A stretch of 64,000 bases of DNA from positions 1 to 64,000 of the forward strand of contig CACZEL010000001.1 of NCBI GenBank assembly GCA_902780235.1, given 5' to 3'. Position 1 is the first letter of the stretch. The number at the start of each line of letters is the position of its first letter. The stretch is from an uncultured Bacteroidales bacterium (GTDB lineage: Bacteria; Bacteroidota; Bacteroidia; Bacteroidales; Paludibacteraceae). Under the pieces are notes generated by a model. The model had not been told where the DNA came from and ran no database searches. It was given only the letters and a program-made list of their open reading frames with translations. Positions 25,629-33,815 of the stretch are shown one piece after another. Both the position numbers and the translations under genes were made by a program.

Positions 25629-26834
25629 TTAATATAAGAAACCTATAATCCACAATGGCAGTTTGTGACCATACGGGAACTCCATATCGTCTGCCAAAAT
25701 GTATGAATTGGGCAGGTCTGCGATTTGCTCGTAGTCTTTATCTGCTCCGCCCACTTCGAAAGTGTACTTGCCGTCAATCTTAAAATCACCATGATGCTTG
25801 CCGTACTCTACCAAATGGGCGAACGACAATTGGTTTGCGGCAAAACACTCGCGGACAGTACCGATATTGGGTTCTTGCGCAGCTAAGGCATAAAGCATAT
25901 TACTGTTATCCATGAGCACCTTATCCGGTTTCTGCATTTTCTTGGCGTTCGCATAGTCGGAATAGATAAGCCGAAGAATCTTGGCTTTGTCCAAATAATT
26001 AAAGTATTCCAAGATGGTTGCCCGCTGCAACTCGCTTTGTACAGACAGACGTTTAATGTCGATATCGTACGGCACGGAATTGGCTAAGATATTAACCATC
26101 GCCTTGATTTTCCGAGTGTTCTCGACGGCGACTTTGCAGATTCGCGGCAGTTCATCGTCGATGATATAACTAACCGTATTCTCAATCGCCGAATAATAAT
26201 CCACGATGTTCTTCAATTGCAGGAAATACGGATAATAGCCGTACCGCAAGTACTCTGAGAAATACTGGAGCGGTCGACACTTATCATTCACCTCTTCAAC
26301 CAATGGCCACGGATTATCGAGAATCTGCTCAAGCGTATATCTGGGTAGGTCTATGTTCTTATAAAAACGCAAGAACTCCCTGAAACTAAGTCCATGGATG
26401 TCATGATTGATACACCGTCTGCTCAAATCAGCATCCCCTTGCTGCATGCTCAATAGCGAACTACCGCTAATGACGATTCGCATGTCCGAATACAAGTCGG
26501 TCATCTCTTTGATCTCACGGCTCCAATTGGGATATTTGTGGATCTCGTCTAAGAACAGATGTTTACCGCCAGTTTTGTAGAACTGATCTGCCAAGTCAAG
26601 CAATGTGTGCGAAGCAAAATACGCGCCATCACACGAGCAATAAATCACCGACCTATCCGACACGGAGTAGTGCTGCCGGATATATTGGCGCATGATCGTA
26701 CTTTTACCAACACCCTTGGGACCGCGTATCGCCAACAAAGGTACATCCCAGTTAATCTCCGTGCCACACTGACGAATAATCGTCATAGGCGTTTGTTTGT
26801 AGTAACGTCTGTGCTTATCAATCAAATTTTTCAT
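25629..26834 (-). CDS. AAA ATPase with DUF4143 C-terminus
   Basis: A 401-residue protein of the AAA_14/DUF4143 group. Walker A GPKGVGKST and Walker B HLFLDEIHKYP lie in the N-terminal half; a winged-helix and a nuclease-like C-terminal domain are typical of the family. Members are widespread, variable accessory ATPases of uncertain role. The ATG at 26834 is chosen because the region before it (to 26897) is a repeat-like leader encoding two copies of a similar 11-residue stretch. It has its own promoter, a near copy of the AbiE promoter. Confidence 0.82.
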   Translation of the reverse strand: MKNLIDKHRRYYKQTPMTIIRQCGTEINWDVPLLAIRGPKGVGKSTIMRQYIRQHYSVSDRSVIYCSCDGAYFASHTLLDLADQFYKTGGKHLFLDEIHKYPNWSREIKEMTDLYSDMRIVISGSSLLSMQQGDADLSRRCINHDIHGLSFREFLRFYKNIDLPRYTLEQILDNPWPLVEEVNDKCRPLQYFSEYLRYGYYPYFLQLKNIVDYYSAIENTVSYIIDDELPRICKVAVENTRKIKAMVNILANSVPYDIDIKRLSVQSELQRATILEYFNYLDKAKILRLIYSDYANAKKMQKPDKVLMDNSNMLYALAAQEPNIGTVRECFAANQLSFAHLVEYGKHHGDFKIDGKYTFEVGGADKDYEQIADLPNSYILADDMEFPYGHKLPLWIIGFLY

Positions 26835-27220
26835 AGCATAATTTGCTTTTTGTATTGAGCATAATTTCGTATTTCGTGCTTTCTGCATTGAACACAAATT
26901 AGTTGATCGTGTATTTTACATTGAACACAAATCCGTCGCAAAGGTACTGTTTTTTTTTGATATACGCAAATATTTTTAGAAAAATCTCAAGAATTCTCAA
27001 GAAAAATGGATATGTTATGTATTTTATGTCATTTACATAACATACCTAATCACCATTAATACGACATAAGATCTTAGGAAACTGCGCCCAAAAGCCGGTT
27101 TGTTCCACATAAGAAAAGGATTGCGGTAGCGAAAAAACGCAGAAATGCAGAAACGGCAACACAAACATACATAGTAGCCGTAATAATTCCATATTTGATT
27201 GACGTTGTTTCTCCATCCTA
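26835..27220 (-). other. leader, promoter and upstream region of the ATPase gene
   Basis: 26835-26938 is a leader with an imperfect tandem repeat of about 33 bp (TTTGTGTTCAATG-like units). 26939-26970 is the promoter. 26937-27047 is the second promoter cassette. 27048-27220 contains no gene I can support; a 67-codon minus-strand frame there has no family match and no promoter. Confidence 0.6.
26939..26970 (-). promoter_or_regulatory. promoter of the DUF4143 ATPase gene
   Basis: On the minus strand the -33 box TTTG (26967-26970) continues as CGTATATCA, then a 20-bp spacer and the -7 box TACCTTTG (26939-26946). Transcription would begin about 100 nt before the ATG. Confidence 0.85.
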
Positions 27221-28093
27221 TTAATTTATTATCCAACCGTTGGGTATCATTCTGGATAGGTATTTCTTATTACCTTCGTCATTCATGTAATACTTCGCTG
27301 GAGCAATAACAATTTTCAGTGGATTCGAATTCAACCATGCTCCCCACCAACTAAAGGTGCTATTGGCAATGATATTATGTTTGCACGCGCTCATGAGTCG
27401 CATGTCATTGTACGCATTCTTGCCATGATTGATATCTACAAACGTTGCATCTGATACATCCGCGAACTGCTCTTTCACCCAAGCGATATCATCCGAGAAG
27501 AAATAGTAATGCGGCTCTCTAACTTGTTGTTCGATATTCTCCATCGCTCGCCGATACCACTCAACCGTCGGATGATAGAATACATTCGCATTCACATTAT
27601 TCAAATAATCTCCACGACGGATATGTACGGATACAGAATCGGTATCTGCGATTTCTTTCAGCAATTTAGCATTAGCCTCATTCGGTTTTTCTACAAACGA
27701 AAACATCCTCAACAAGTCTTCGCGATATTGCTCAAACAGGTGACAATTAGCAAAATAGTCAAATAAGATAAGCGAGTTACATTTCGGCGCTTTCTCCAAA
27801 CTCTCCATCTCAAACACATACCGACAAATAGTCGATATGCCATGCTGACGACACCAAGTTCTTAGACGCGGCAGAAAACGTACCATCAAATGTTTATCGT
27901 GCGTGAAAGTAGCCGCACTATGTAATGCAAACACCGATAACTCGTACGGGCGACACCAGGATTTATGACCAAATACGTCCATAAAAGACATATCTAAGGC
28001 AAAGGGAATATTGTTGTGTCGAGACAAAGCATAAGCAGCAGCATACTCAAATAGCTGGTTTCCCAAGCCTCCTTGTAGTATCACTTTTATCAT
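27221..28093 (-). CDS. glycosyltransferase family 11 (alpha-1,2-fucosyltransferase-like)
   Basis: A 290-residue GT11 protein: opening VILQGGLGNQLFEYAAAYAL, the donor-binding motif VHIRRGDY (about 155-162), and the C-terminal STFSWWGAWLN block. GT11 enzymes transfer L-fucose from GDP-fucose (or galactose in some relatives) onto a glycan in alpha-1,2 linkage. It overlaps the upstream GT2 gene by 4 nt and is the last gene of the four-gene unit beginning at 30238. Fucosylated surface glycans are common in host-associated Bacteroidales; that link is inference. Confidence 0.92.
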   Translation of the reverse strand: MIKVILQGGLGNQLFEYAAAYALSRHNNIPFALDMSFMDVFGHKSWCRPYELSVFALHSAATFTHDKHLMVRFLPRLRTWCRQHGISTICRYVFEMESLEKAPKCNSLILFDYFANCHLFEQYREDLLRMFSFVEKPNEANAKLLKEIADTDSVSVHIRRGDYLNNVNANVFYHPTVEWYRRAMENIEQQVREPHYYFFSDDIAWVKEQFADVSDATFVDINHGKNAYNDMRLMSACKHNIIANSTFSWWGAWLNSNPLKIVIAPAKYYMNDEGNKKYLSRMIPNGWIIN

Positions 28094-29052
28094 TTACTAT
28101 CCCGCATTACATAGTTATACAATCCCATAAAAGTCTGCAACATGCACCACTTCCGGTTCTTTACCAAGTGATAAATAATTCGATTGACAAGAGTCATGCC
28201 TTTGCCGGAATGGTCCAAGCAATCGTTATACACTTCTGCAATAATCTGCCATCCTTCTACATTAGAGTTCTTAACCAAAGACGTTATGCTACGCTGTGGA
28301 AGAACTGCAACGATATCGGCATACTCCGGCTTATCCGAAAAGAATGTTGTCAATATCCCGTCTGCTCTTCGTTGGCTTTCTATCGCTACACGGCTCAAGT
28401 TATGCACATAGGAACTTTGATTGGTTGTCTCATAGAAATATAAAGGTTCATGATACATCACTACACGTTCTGCACAATACAACAACCGAGGTGTGACTGC
28501 AAAATCCTCAGCCAAACGAATTTGTTCATCACTACGAATACCCGTTCTTTCCAACAGAGACCTGCGATAAAACTTATTCCAATGCGCACATTTCTGGGTA
28601 TGCTGCAACAAACGCCTAATATAATCTTCTTTGTAGCTGTATTGCACTTGCTCCGTAAAGATTCCATTTGTAGTCACTACATTTATATCGCAGATGACTA
28701 TATCGGCTCTATGCTTCTCTGCCGTTTCTACCCATTTTTCAACAGCATCAGTAGCTACATAGTCATCGGAATCCACATGCCAAACATATTCACCGGTCGC
28801 ATTATCTATTCCTGTGTTACGCGCAGCAGACAAGCCCTTATTATGCGGATGTTCCACTATCCGTATCGTCTTTGCCCGTTCCGGATAACGATCGATCACC
28901 GCCCGCAATACATCAATAGACTTATCCGGCGTAGCATCATTCACAAAGATATATTCGATATCCTTGTATGTCTGCTCAAACAAACTCACCGCGCAGCGCT
29001 CTATGTACCGCTCCACACCATAAACAGGCACTATGACAGAAACAAGTGGCAT
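28090..29052 (-). CDS. glycosyltransferase family 2
   Basis: A 320-residue GT2 protein with a GT-A domain: VSVIVPVYGVERYIERC opening, YIFVNDATPDKS, and the metal-binding VDSDDYV (about 91-97). The C-terminal part lacks membrane helices. It is probably a cytoplasmic-face transferase that extends a surface polysaccharide. The stop overlaps the GT11 start by 4 nt and its start overlaps the LicD stop, so the four genes form one coupled unit. Confidence 0.92.
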   Translation of the reverse strand: MPLVSVIVPVYGVERYIERCAVSLFEQTYKDIEYIFVNDATPDKSIDVLRAVIDRYPERAKTIRIVEHPHNKGLSAARNTGIDNATGEYVWHVDSDDYVATDAVEKWVETAEKHRADIVICDINVVTTNGIFTEQVQYSYKEDYIRRLLQHTQKCAHWNKFYRRSLLERTGIRSDEQIRLAEDFAVTPRLLYCAERVVMYHEPLYFYETTNQSSYVHNLSRVAIESQRRADGILTTFFSDKPEYADIVAVLPQRSITSLVKNSNVEGWQIIAEVYNDCLDHSGKGMTLVNRIIYHLVKNRKWCMLQTFMGLYNYVMRDSK

Positions 29053-29831
29053 CAGTCGTAGAATTCAATTTTAGAAGCATGAACAGCCCTTTTTTCTACT
29101 GGCGGAATCTGCATATAATCACCATAGCATGTCTTCAATAAGGCATCTGGATTGTTTGGGACCAAGAAAGAGTATCCTTCAAAAGACATCTCTTTCAACG
29201 GAAAGATGTCCTTTAGATCATATCGCACATATGTTTTCCGACCATACTGATAAGAGATCTTTGATGTAGGAATAACCTTATTTATCAGACGAGTTAATAA
29301 GACCAATACTTTCGCGAACGGATATACGAAAGACGAACGGATTTTATCTGCCTTATTACTATAATTATGCAATGCGCGCACGCAATGACCATACAGGTAG
29401 TCTAAGATTTGTTTCCATTTCCAACAAGGCACTTTCTCTAACGGGAAAATATCAATATATAAACCTTTGTGCTGGAGTTTATGGGTATACTCTTCTTCGA
29501 AATATGATTTTGTATCCCTTACTTTAGCAATCAGCATAGGATAATTGGGATCGGTCGTTATATCTTGGAATACCATCGTGCTCGGCAACTGTTCCTGTAA
29601 TACTTTGCGAAGACGTGGATAGTCCGATAGCATAACAGAGATATCTATATCATCATCCCATGGAATAAAACCACCATGACGCACCGCGCCCAATAACGTA
29701 CCACTCTCTAAAAAATATGGGATATCATTTTCACGGCATACCTTATCCACCGCTTTCAATATCTCCAACATGCGCAATTGTGCTTTGCGCAATGTAGAAC
29801 CTTCTGGATTATATCTTGACATATCTTCCAT
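29052..29831 (-). CDS. LicD family phosphotransferase
   Basis: A 259-residue LicD protein with the signature FLESGTLLGAVRHGGFIPWDD (shortened) and DDDIDISV at about 58-65, the nucleotidyltransferase-like metal site. LicD enzymes transfer phosphocholine or another phospho-substituent from a CDP-activated donor to a surface glycan. The next gene upstream encodes a cytidylyltransferase that could make such a donor, so the two probably work together. Which substituent is transferred cannot be told. Confidence 0.9.
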   Translation of the reverse strand: MEDMSRYNPEGSTLRKAQLRMLEILKAVDKVCRENDIPYFLESGTLLGAVRHGGFIPWDDDIDISVMLSDYPRLRKVLQEQLPSTMVFQDITTDPNYPMLIAKVRDTKSYFEEEYTHKLQHKGLYIDIFPLEKVPCWKWKQILDYLYGHCVRALHNYSNKADKIRSSFVYPFAKVLVLLTRLINKVIPTSKISYQYGRKTYVRYDLKDIFPLKEMSFEGYSFLVPNNPDALLKTCYGDYMQIPPVEKRAVHASKIEFYD

Positions 29832-30238
29832 TATTGCAAATAAGACTCTCTAAGCATACTTGATGAAATACCTTCCGTTCTAGGAATAGTAACTACTTTT
29901 TTTCCATTTTCTTCACACCATTTGATTGCTCTTTGAAAGCCAGCATGATTTTGATCAGGTCCCTTAACAAAGACATCAAAGTCAATGAGTTGTATATCTT
30001 TATCAACATCAGTGTACGTAACCACTTCATCAACAAAACGAATAGAGTGAACCATGTACATGCGTGTATCTGTATTGTTCACTATTTCAGATTGAGGTTT
30101 GTATTTCTTAATGGTTTCATCTGTTTGAACTGCCACTAAAACATATGCATCATTTTGCAATTCCTTGATATGCTGAAATAATAGGATATGCCCTACATGT
30201 AACAAATCAAAAACTCCAAATGTTAAAAATCTCGTCAT
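29831..30238 (-). CDS. cytidylyltransferase-family protein (TagD/GCT-like)
   Basis: A 135-residue nucleotidyltransferase with the HxGH motif in GVFDLLHVGHI (8-18) and the second motif ISSSMLRES (about 124-132), as in glycerol-3-phosphate cytidylyltransferase (TagD) and relatives. It likely makes a CDP-activated alcohol for the LicD protein downstream. It is the first gene of the four-gene unit; its start follows the repeat-rich region 30239-30843, which shares a leader-like stretch with the region before the DUF1016 gene. Confidence 0.88.
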   Translation of the reverse strand: MTRFLTFGVFDLLHVGHILLFQHIKELQNDAYVLVAVQTDETIKKYKPQSEIVNNTDTRMYMVHSIRFVDEVVTYTDVDKDIQLIDFDVFVKGPDQNHAGFQRAIKWCEENGKKVVTIPRTEGISSSMLRESYLQ

Positions 30239-30843
30239 CTTTCTCCCTTATTTAGTTTCTTTCTATTTAAATTTGCTTTGGCACTTTTGACACTTTTGGC
30301 ACTTTCAGGTCTCATAGTGCCAATGTGTCATTTGTGTGTGTGACTTTTCTAATGACACTCTTGGCATTCTTGGCACACTTTCAACTATGCCAACTGTGTC
30401 AACTATGCCAAATCTTTTTTTTTATATGTCCGTTGTGCCGGATGCTATCCGACTTAAAAATTTGCATGACCATTTTGACCATCTTGACCAACTTTCGTTT
30501 AATTCAGTTAATTCGTGAACCTCACTTGGTCAACTTTGTCAACTATGCCATGTCGTTTTTTTGCATGAGATTTTTGAGACTTTTGAGACTTTCGCTAAAA
30601 AAATCCGTTCCATCTGTGGGAGAATAATTGTTGGTTAATTGTCTTTAATTGTTGACCCTAAAAGAAATATTGGTTATATTGGAAATTTTTGACCTATATA
30701 TTTTTTTGATCATTTTTAGTCTTTTTTGGACCATCTCTCCAACTGTCTCAATTATCTCAATTGTCTCATGTCATTTTTTTGCATGGCGATATTGTCGTTT
30801 TTGGCGATATCGCCAATATCGCCATTATCGCCAGTGCATTTTT
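30239..30843. repeat. 605-bp intergenic region made of inverted arrays with period 9
   Basis: No gene is supported here. Arrays of 6-bp words spaced every 9 bp face inverted partners: TTGGCA/TTGACA words (30278-30306, 30351-30376) against TGCCAA/TGTCAA (30384-30410); TTGACC (30475-30492) against GGTCAA/GTCAAC (30527-30548); TTGAGAC (30573-30590) against GTCTCAA (30738-30768); and TTGGCGATATCGCC with further ATCGCC words (30798-30833). T-runs (for example TTTTTTTGCATG at 30555 and 30773) separate modules. The start (TATTTAGTTTCTTTCT, about 30249) matches 32099. Confidence 0.7.
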
Positions 30844-32088
30844 CTATTTCTTCCCTTTCATCAATCGTTTTGTTGCCCGCATCTCACGTTGCAGCAGTTC
30901 CATGCGCTCTTTGAGCTGTTCCTGCGTAGGTAGCGCGTCCTTGATACGGATGTTATTGTATGTTGCTACACCAATCGGTGTACTGATTCCGCGGAACGAC
31001 CATTGCACCTCTGCCTTATTCATATCCGAGCAAATCAACAAACCGATAGTAGGGTTATCTTCCTTGTCCTTGAGCAAATCATCCACCGCATTGACATAGA
31101 AATTCAGCTTTCCGGCAAATTCCGGTTCAAAAGCCTTTGCCTTCAGTTCGCACACCACATAGCAACGCAGACGGATATGATAGAACAGCAAGTCGATCTT
31201 ACGTGTCGTATCCCCAGCCCACAACTGCTTCTGTCGTCCGATGAGCGCAAAACCGGTACCGAGTTCCAGCAACAAGCCGGTGATACTCTTCGTCAGCGCC
31301 TCTTCCAAGTCATCCTCATTATAAATCTCGTGATCTACGGTTGCAAAGCCAAAATCATAGTTCTCCTTGAATACCTCCTGCACCAACTTACTCTGCAGTT
31401 CTGGCATGTGCTCTGCGAAGTTATTGAGTATCTTGCCCTGATGTTCGTATAAATTTGCTTTGATGCAGTTGACCAACGCTGCACGGCTGAGTCCCTGTTC
31501 AATCGTCTTGCCGATATAGAACAGCGCCTCTTCGATAGATTTGCATTTGGAAATAATCTCCACATGATGTCTCCAAGGTACAAGTCCAAAAAGTGCCGGA
31601 AATTCTTCAACGGGTTGTTGAAGTTTTTCATCGTCAATTTCTATAACAGGTTGTAATAGAATTTCTGCACCAGCTTGGTGCATAATTTCTCTACCAGGTT
31701 GGTAGAGTTTTTGAAATTCCAATTCTCTACCAAGTTGGTAAAGTTTTTCGCAAGCCTCTTGTGATGAATAAAATAGATACCATTTTTTCATGAACCAAAG
31801 GTTCGGTGCCGAGAATCCATCCGTATTCGGAAACTCCCGCTGCAGATCAAGGCTCACTTGCTCCACTACTCCGGCACCCCATTTCTCTTCTGCTTTCTTC
31901 TGCACCAAGTCACGTCCCAGCTCCCAATTAAAGAGCAACTTCTCCGAGTTCACCCGCACAGATGCCTTCACCTGCGCCGAACGATAGCGATGTTTCAACT
32001 CCGCTATCCAATCCGCATATTCGCCATCCAAATGTACATCATGTGATTTCACGATACGCGGGTTCCCTATAGATTCTATATCTGCCAT
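30844..32088 (-). CDS. DUF1016 / YhcG-family PDDEXK nuclease domain protein
   Basis: A 414-residue protein of the DUF1016 (YhcG) family. The DUF1016_N helical domain spans about 23-110 (NWELGRDLVQKK, FSAPNLWFMKKWYLFY) and the PDDEXK nuclease-like domain about 260-390 (KIDLLFYH, then CELKAKAF with the E-x-K pair). Between them lies a low-complexity repeat linker (about 115-163: LYQLGRE, LYQPGRE and similar) encoded by palindromes. The cellular role of the family is not settled; a link with mobile DNA or defence is often assumed. Period-9 inverted arrays flank the gene on both sides. Confidence 0.88.
   Translation of the reverse strand: MADIESIGNPRIVKSHDVHLDGEYADWIAELKHRYRSAQVKASVRVNSEKLLFNWELGRDLVQKKAEEKWGAGVVEQVSLDLQREFPNTDGFSAPNLWFMKKWYLFYSSQEACEKLYQLGRELEFQKLYQPGREIMHQAGAEILLQPVIEIDDEKLQQPVEEFPALFGLVPWRHHVEIISKCKSIEEALFYIGKTIEQGLSRAALVNCIKANLYEHQGKILNNFAEHMPELQSKLVQEVFKENYDFGFATVDHEIYNEDDLEEALTKSITGLLLELGTGFALIGRQKQLWAGDTTRKIDLLFYHIRLRCYVVCELKAKAFEPEFAGKLNFYVNAVDDLLKDKEDNPTIGLLICSDMNKAEVQWSFRGISTPIGVATYNNIRIKDALPTQEQLKERMELLQREMRATKRLMKGKK
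31600..31752 (-). repeat. in-frame palindromic repeats in the DUF1016 gene
   Basis: Three palindromic units lie in the linker coding region: CACCAGCTTGGTG, CTACCAGGTTGGTAG and CTACCAAGTTGGTA, each followed by a T-rich spacer. In the protein they read YQLGRE, YQPGRE and HQAGAE. CAACGGGTTGTTG and ACAGGTTGT look like decayed units. Confidence 0.75.
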
Positions 32089-32096
32089 CTATCTTC

Positions 32097-32225
32097 TCTA
32101 TTTAGTTTCTTTCTTAAAATTTGCTCCGATATTTTTAAGAATTTTGAGAAAATATCGTGCCTTGCGGCTAAGAATTCTCAGATTTCTCACTTTTCTCATA
32201 TCATTTTTTTCTTTGTTCATTAGCA
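32097..32225. repeat. second, short copy of the period-9 inverted array element
   Basis: It begins with TATTTAGTTTCTTTCT and AAATTTGCT, as at 30249, then TTTTGAGAAAATATC facing TTCTCAGATTTCTCACTTTTCTCATATC, then a T7 run. It lies just upstream of the DUF1016 start. Confidence 0.65.
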
Positions 32226-32248
32226 TCGGATCATATCCGACATCTATA

Positions 32249-32273
32249 GTATTATATACTTTGTATATAATAC
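32249..32273. terminator. perfect 11-bp inverted repeat downstream of kdsC
   Basis: GTATTATATAC and GTATATAATAC with a TTT loop, between kdsC and the DUF1016 gene. It may end the kdsC transcript, but it is AT-rich and lacks a strong T-tract on the minus strand. A short TTATTCC/TTAATCATTCC repeat fills 32290-32325. Confidence 0.4.
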
Positions 32274-32325
32274 AGAACGTTTAAATCTTTAGTTATTCCT
32301 TATATATTCCTTAATCATTCCTTAG

Positions 32326-32820
32326 TTATTGCCCTTTCAAAATCCTATCCGTCACTTCTCGTATAGCACCTTGTCCTCCCGGTGTCTTCAATACATGGAT
32401 GCCGGGGATGGCAAGCACTTCGGGTCGAGCATTCGGAGGACAGCAGGGGTAGCCGACATGAGAGAGCAATTCTACATCATTGATATCATCGCCCACAAAA
32501 CAGACTTCCGCCAGGCTGATGCCCAATTCGTCACAGATCTCCTGCGCGGCTTGCAATTTAGTCAGGCAGTTCGGATTGACCTTACTGCCAACGCCGAGAT
32601 AAAGGTACCGTAACTTGAGTTTTTCTGCCCGTGCCTTGACGACAGGGCTGTTCTCAGAAGTCAAGATCCCGCAAGGGATGCCGGCCTGTTGCAGACATAC
32701 CATCCCCATCCCGTCGTACACGCAGAAACGTTTCATTACTTCGCCTTCGGCGGTGTAATACATTCCTCCGTCCGTCAAACAGCCGTCCACATCGGTCAAA
32801 AATAATTTTATCTCTTTCAT
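32326..32820 (-). CDS. kdsC: 3-deoxy-D-manno-octulosonate 8-phosphate phosphatase (KdsC)
   Basis: A 164-residue HAD-superfamily phosphatase with DVDGCLTDGG (about 9-18) holding the catalytic Asp pair, ILTSENSPVV (motif II) and GDDINDVELL (motif IV), the compact C0-type KdsC. It dephosphorylates KDO-8-phosphate in lipopolysaccharide synthesis. The ATG at 32820 is chosen because the domain begins there and length fits the family; an earlier in-frame start would overlap kdsD. It is cytoplasmic and transcribed with kdsD. Confidence 0.93.
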   Translation of the reverse strand: MKEIKLFLTDVDGCLTDGGMYYTAEGEVMKRFCVYDGMGMVCLQQAGIPCGILTSENSPVVKARAEKLKLRYLYLGVGSKVNPNCLTKLQAAQEICDELGISLAEVCFVGDDINDVELLSHVGYPCCPPNARPEVLAIPGIHVLKTPGGQGAIREVTDRILKGQ

Positions 32821-32833
32821 CCTTGCAGTCGAA

Positions 32834-33808
32834 TTAATGATAGAAACGCGTACCGGGCAAACACGAGAACGAATCGATGACGCCGCAGACCTTGTTGTCT
32901 TCATCCAAGACAATGAGCGAGTGAATCGAATAATGGTTCATCGTCTCACCGGCTTCCACGATCTTGGCGGCACGGGAGATGGTCTTCGGATGGTGCGCCA
33001 TGATGTCCGACACCGGCGTCGTGAAGAAGTCTTGCCCAAGGCGTAACATCGCCCGACGAATATCGCCGTCCGTCACGATGCCAACGAGTTGCTCCTTATC
33101 CAGCACAATTCCTACGCCCAACTTACCATTCGTCACGATCTCTATCGCCTCACTCAACGGCATCTCCTGCTTCAAGAACGGCAGGTTCTCTTTGACCATT
33201 ACGTCCTCTACTTTCGCCAATAACTTACGGCCAAGGTCACCGCCAGGATGCAGCATCGCGAAGTCCGACGGCTGGAAATGGGCCGCTTCAATGAGGGCGC
33301 AAGCAAGCGCGTCTCCCAAAGCCAGCGTCACCGTCGTCGAAGAAGTCGGCACGAGGTTCAGCGGATCCGCTTCACGCTCCACGGCAATGTTCAGATGCAC
33401 ATCGGCGTTCTTCGCTAACAGACTCTCGGCGTTGGACGACATCGCAATGATCGGGATATGTTTCGCGCGGATGAGCGGCAAGAACCGCAATAACTCTTCC
33501 GTCGCACCCGAATACGAGATGGCAAGCACCAAATCCTCAGCGCCTAACATACCCAGATCGCCGTGATAAGCGTCCAGCGGGTTCAAGAAGAAAGCCGGCG
33601 TACCCGTACTCGCCAAAGTCGCTGCAATTTTGGATCCGATATGTCCGGACTTACCTACTCCGGTCACTACGATCTTTCCTTTGCATGCACGAATCAGTTG
33701 TACGGCGCGAATGAAATCCTCGTTCAGACGCGGGATAAGTGCCTTGATCGCGGAGGCTTCCATTTCCAAGCACTCCGTGGCTTTCTTAATAATTTGTTCG
33801 GTTTGCAT
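32834..33808 (-). CDS. kdsD: arabinose-5-phosphate isomerase (KdsD/KpsF family)
   Basis: A 324-residue sugar isomerase. The SIS domain (about 35-175) has VTGVGKSGHIGSKIAATLASTG (in part) and the STTVTLALGDALA block; two CBS domains follow (about 205-315). It converts ribulose-5-phosphate to arabinose-5-phosphate, the first step of KDO synthesis, so it works one step upstream of KdsA and before KdsC, the gene 13 bp downstream. The protein ends with a short tail after the second CBS domain. Confidence 0.93.
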   Translation of the reverse strand: MQTEQIIKKATECLEMEASAIKALIPRLNEDFIRAVQLIRACKGKIVVTGVGKSGHIGSKIAATLASTGTPAFFLNPLDAYHGDLGMLGAEDLVLAISYSGATEELLRFLPLIRAKHIPIIAMSSNAESLLAKNADVHLNIAVEREADPLNLVPTSSTTVTLALGDALACALIEAAHFQPSDFAMLHPGGDLGRKLLAKVEDVMVKENLPFLKQEMPLSEAIEIVTNGKLGVGIVLDKEQLVGIVTDGDIRRAMLRLGQDFFTTPVSDIMAHHPKTISRAAKIVEAGETMNHYSIHSLIVLDEDNKVCGVIDSFSCLPGTRFYH

Positions 33809-33815
33809 TATATGC

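Noticed and set aside
27033..27236. 67-codon minus-strand reading frame
   Set aside because: It has no recognisable family or promoter, overlaps the GT11 end, and covers part of a non-coding repeat-related region.
30239..30843. CRISPR array
   Set aside because: The repeating words are only 6 bp with period 9 and lack unique spacers of about 30 bp; no cas gene is near.
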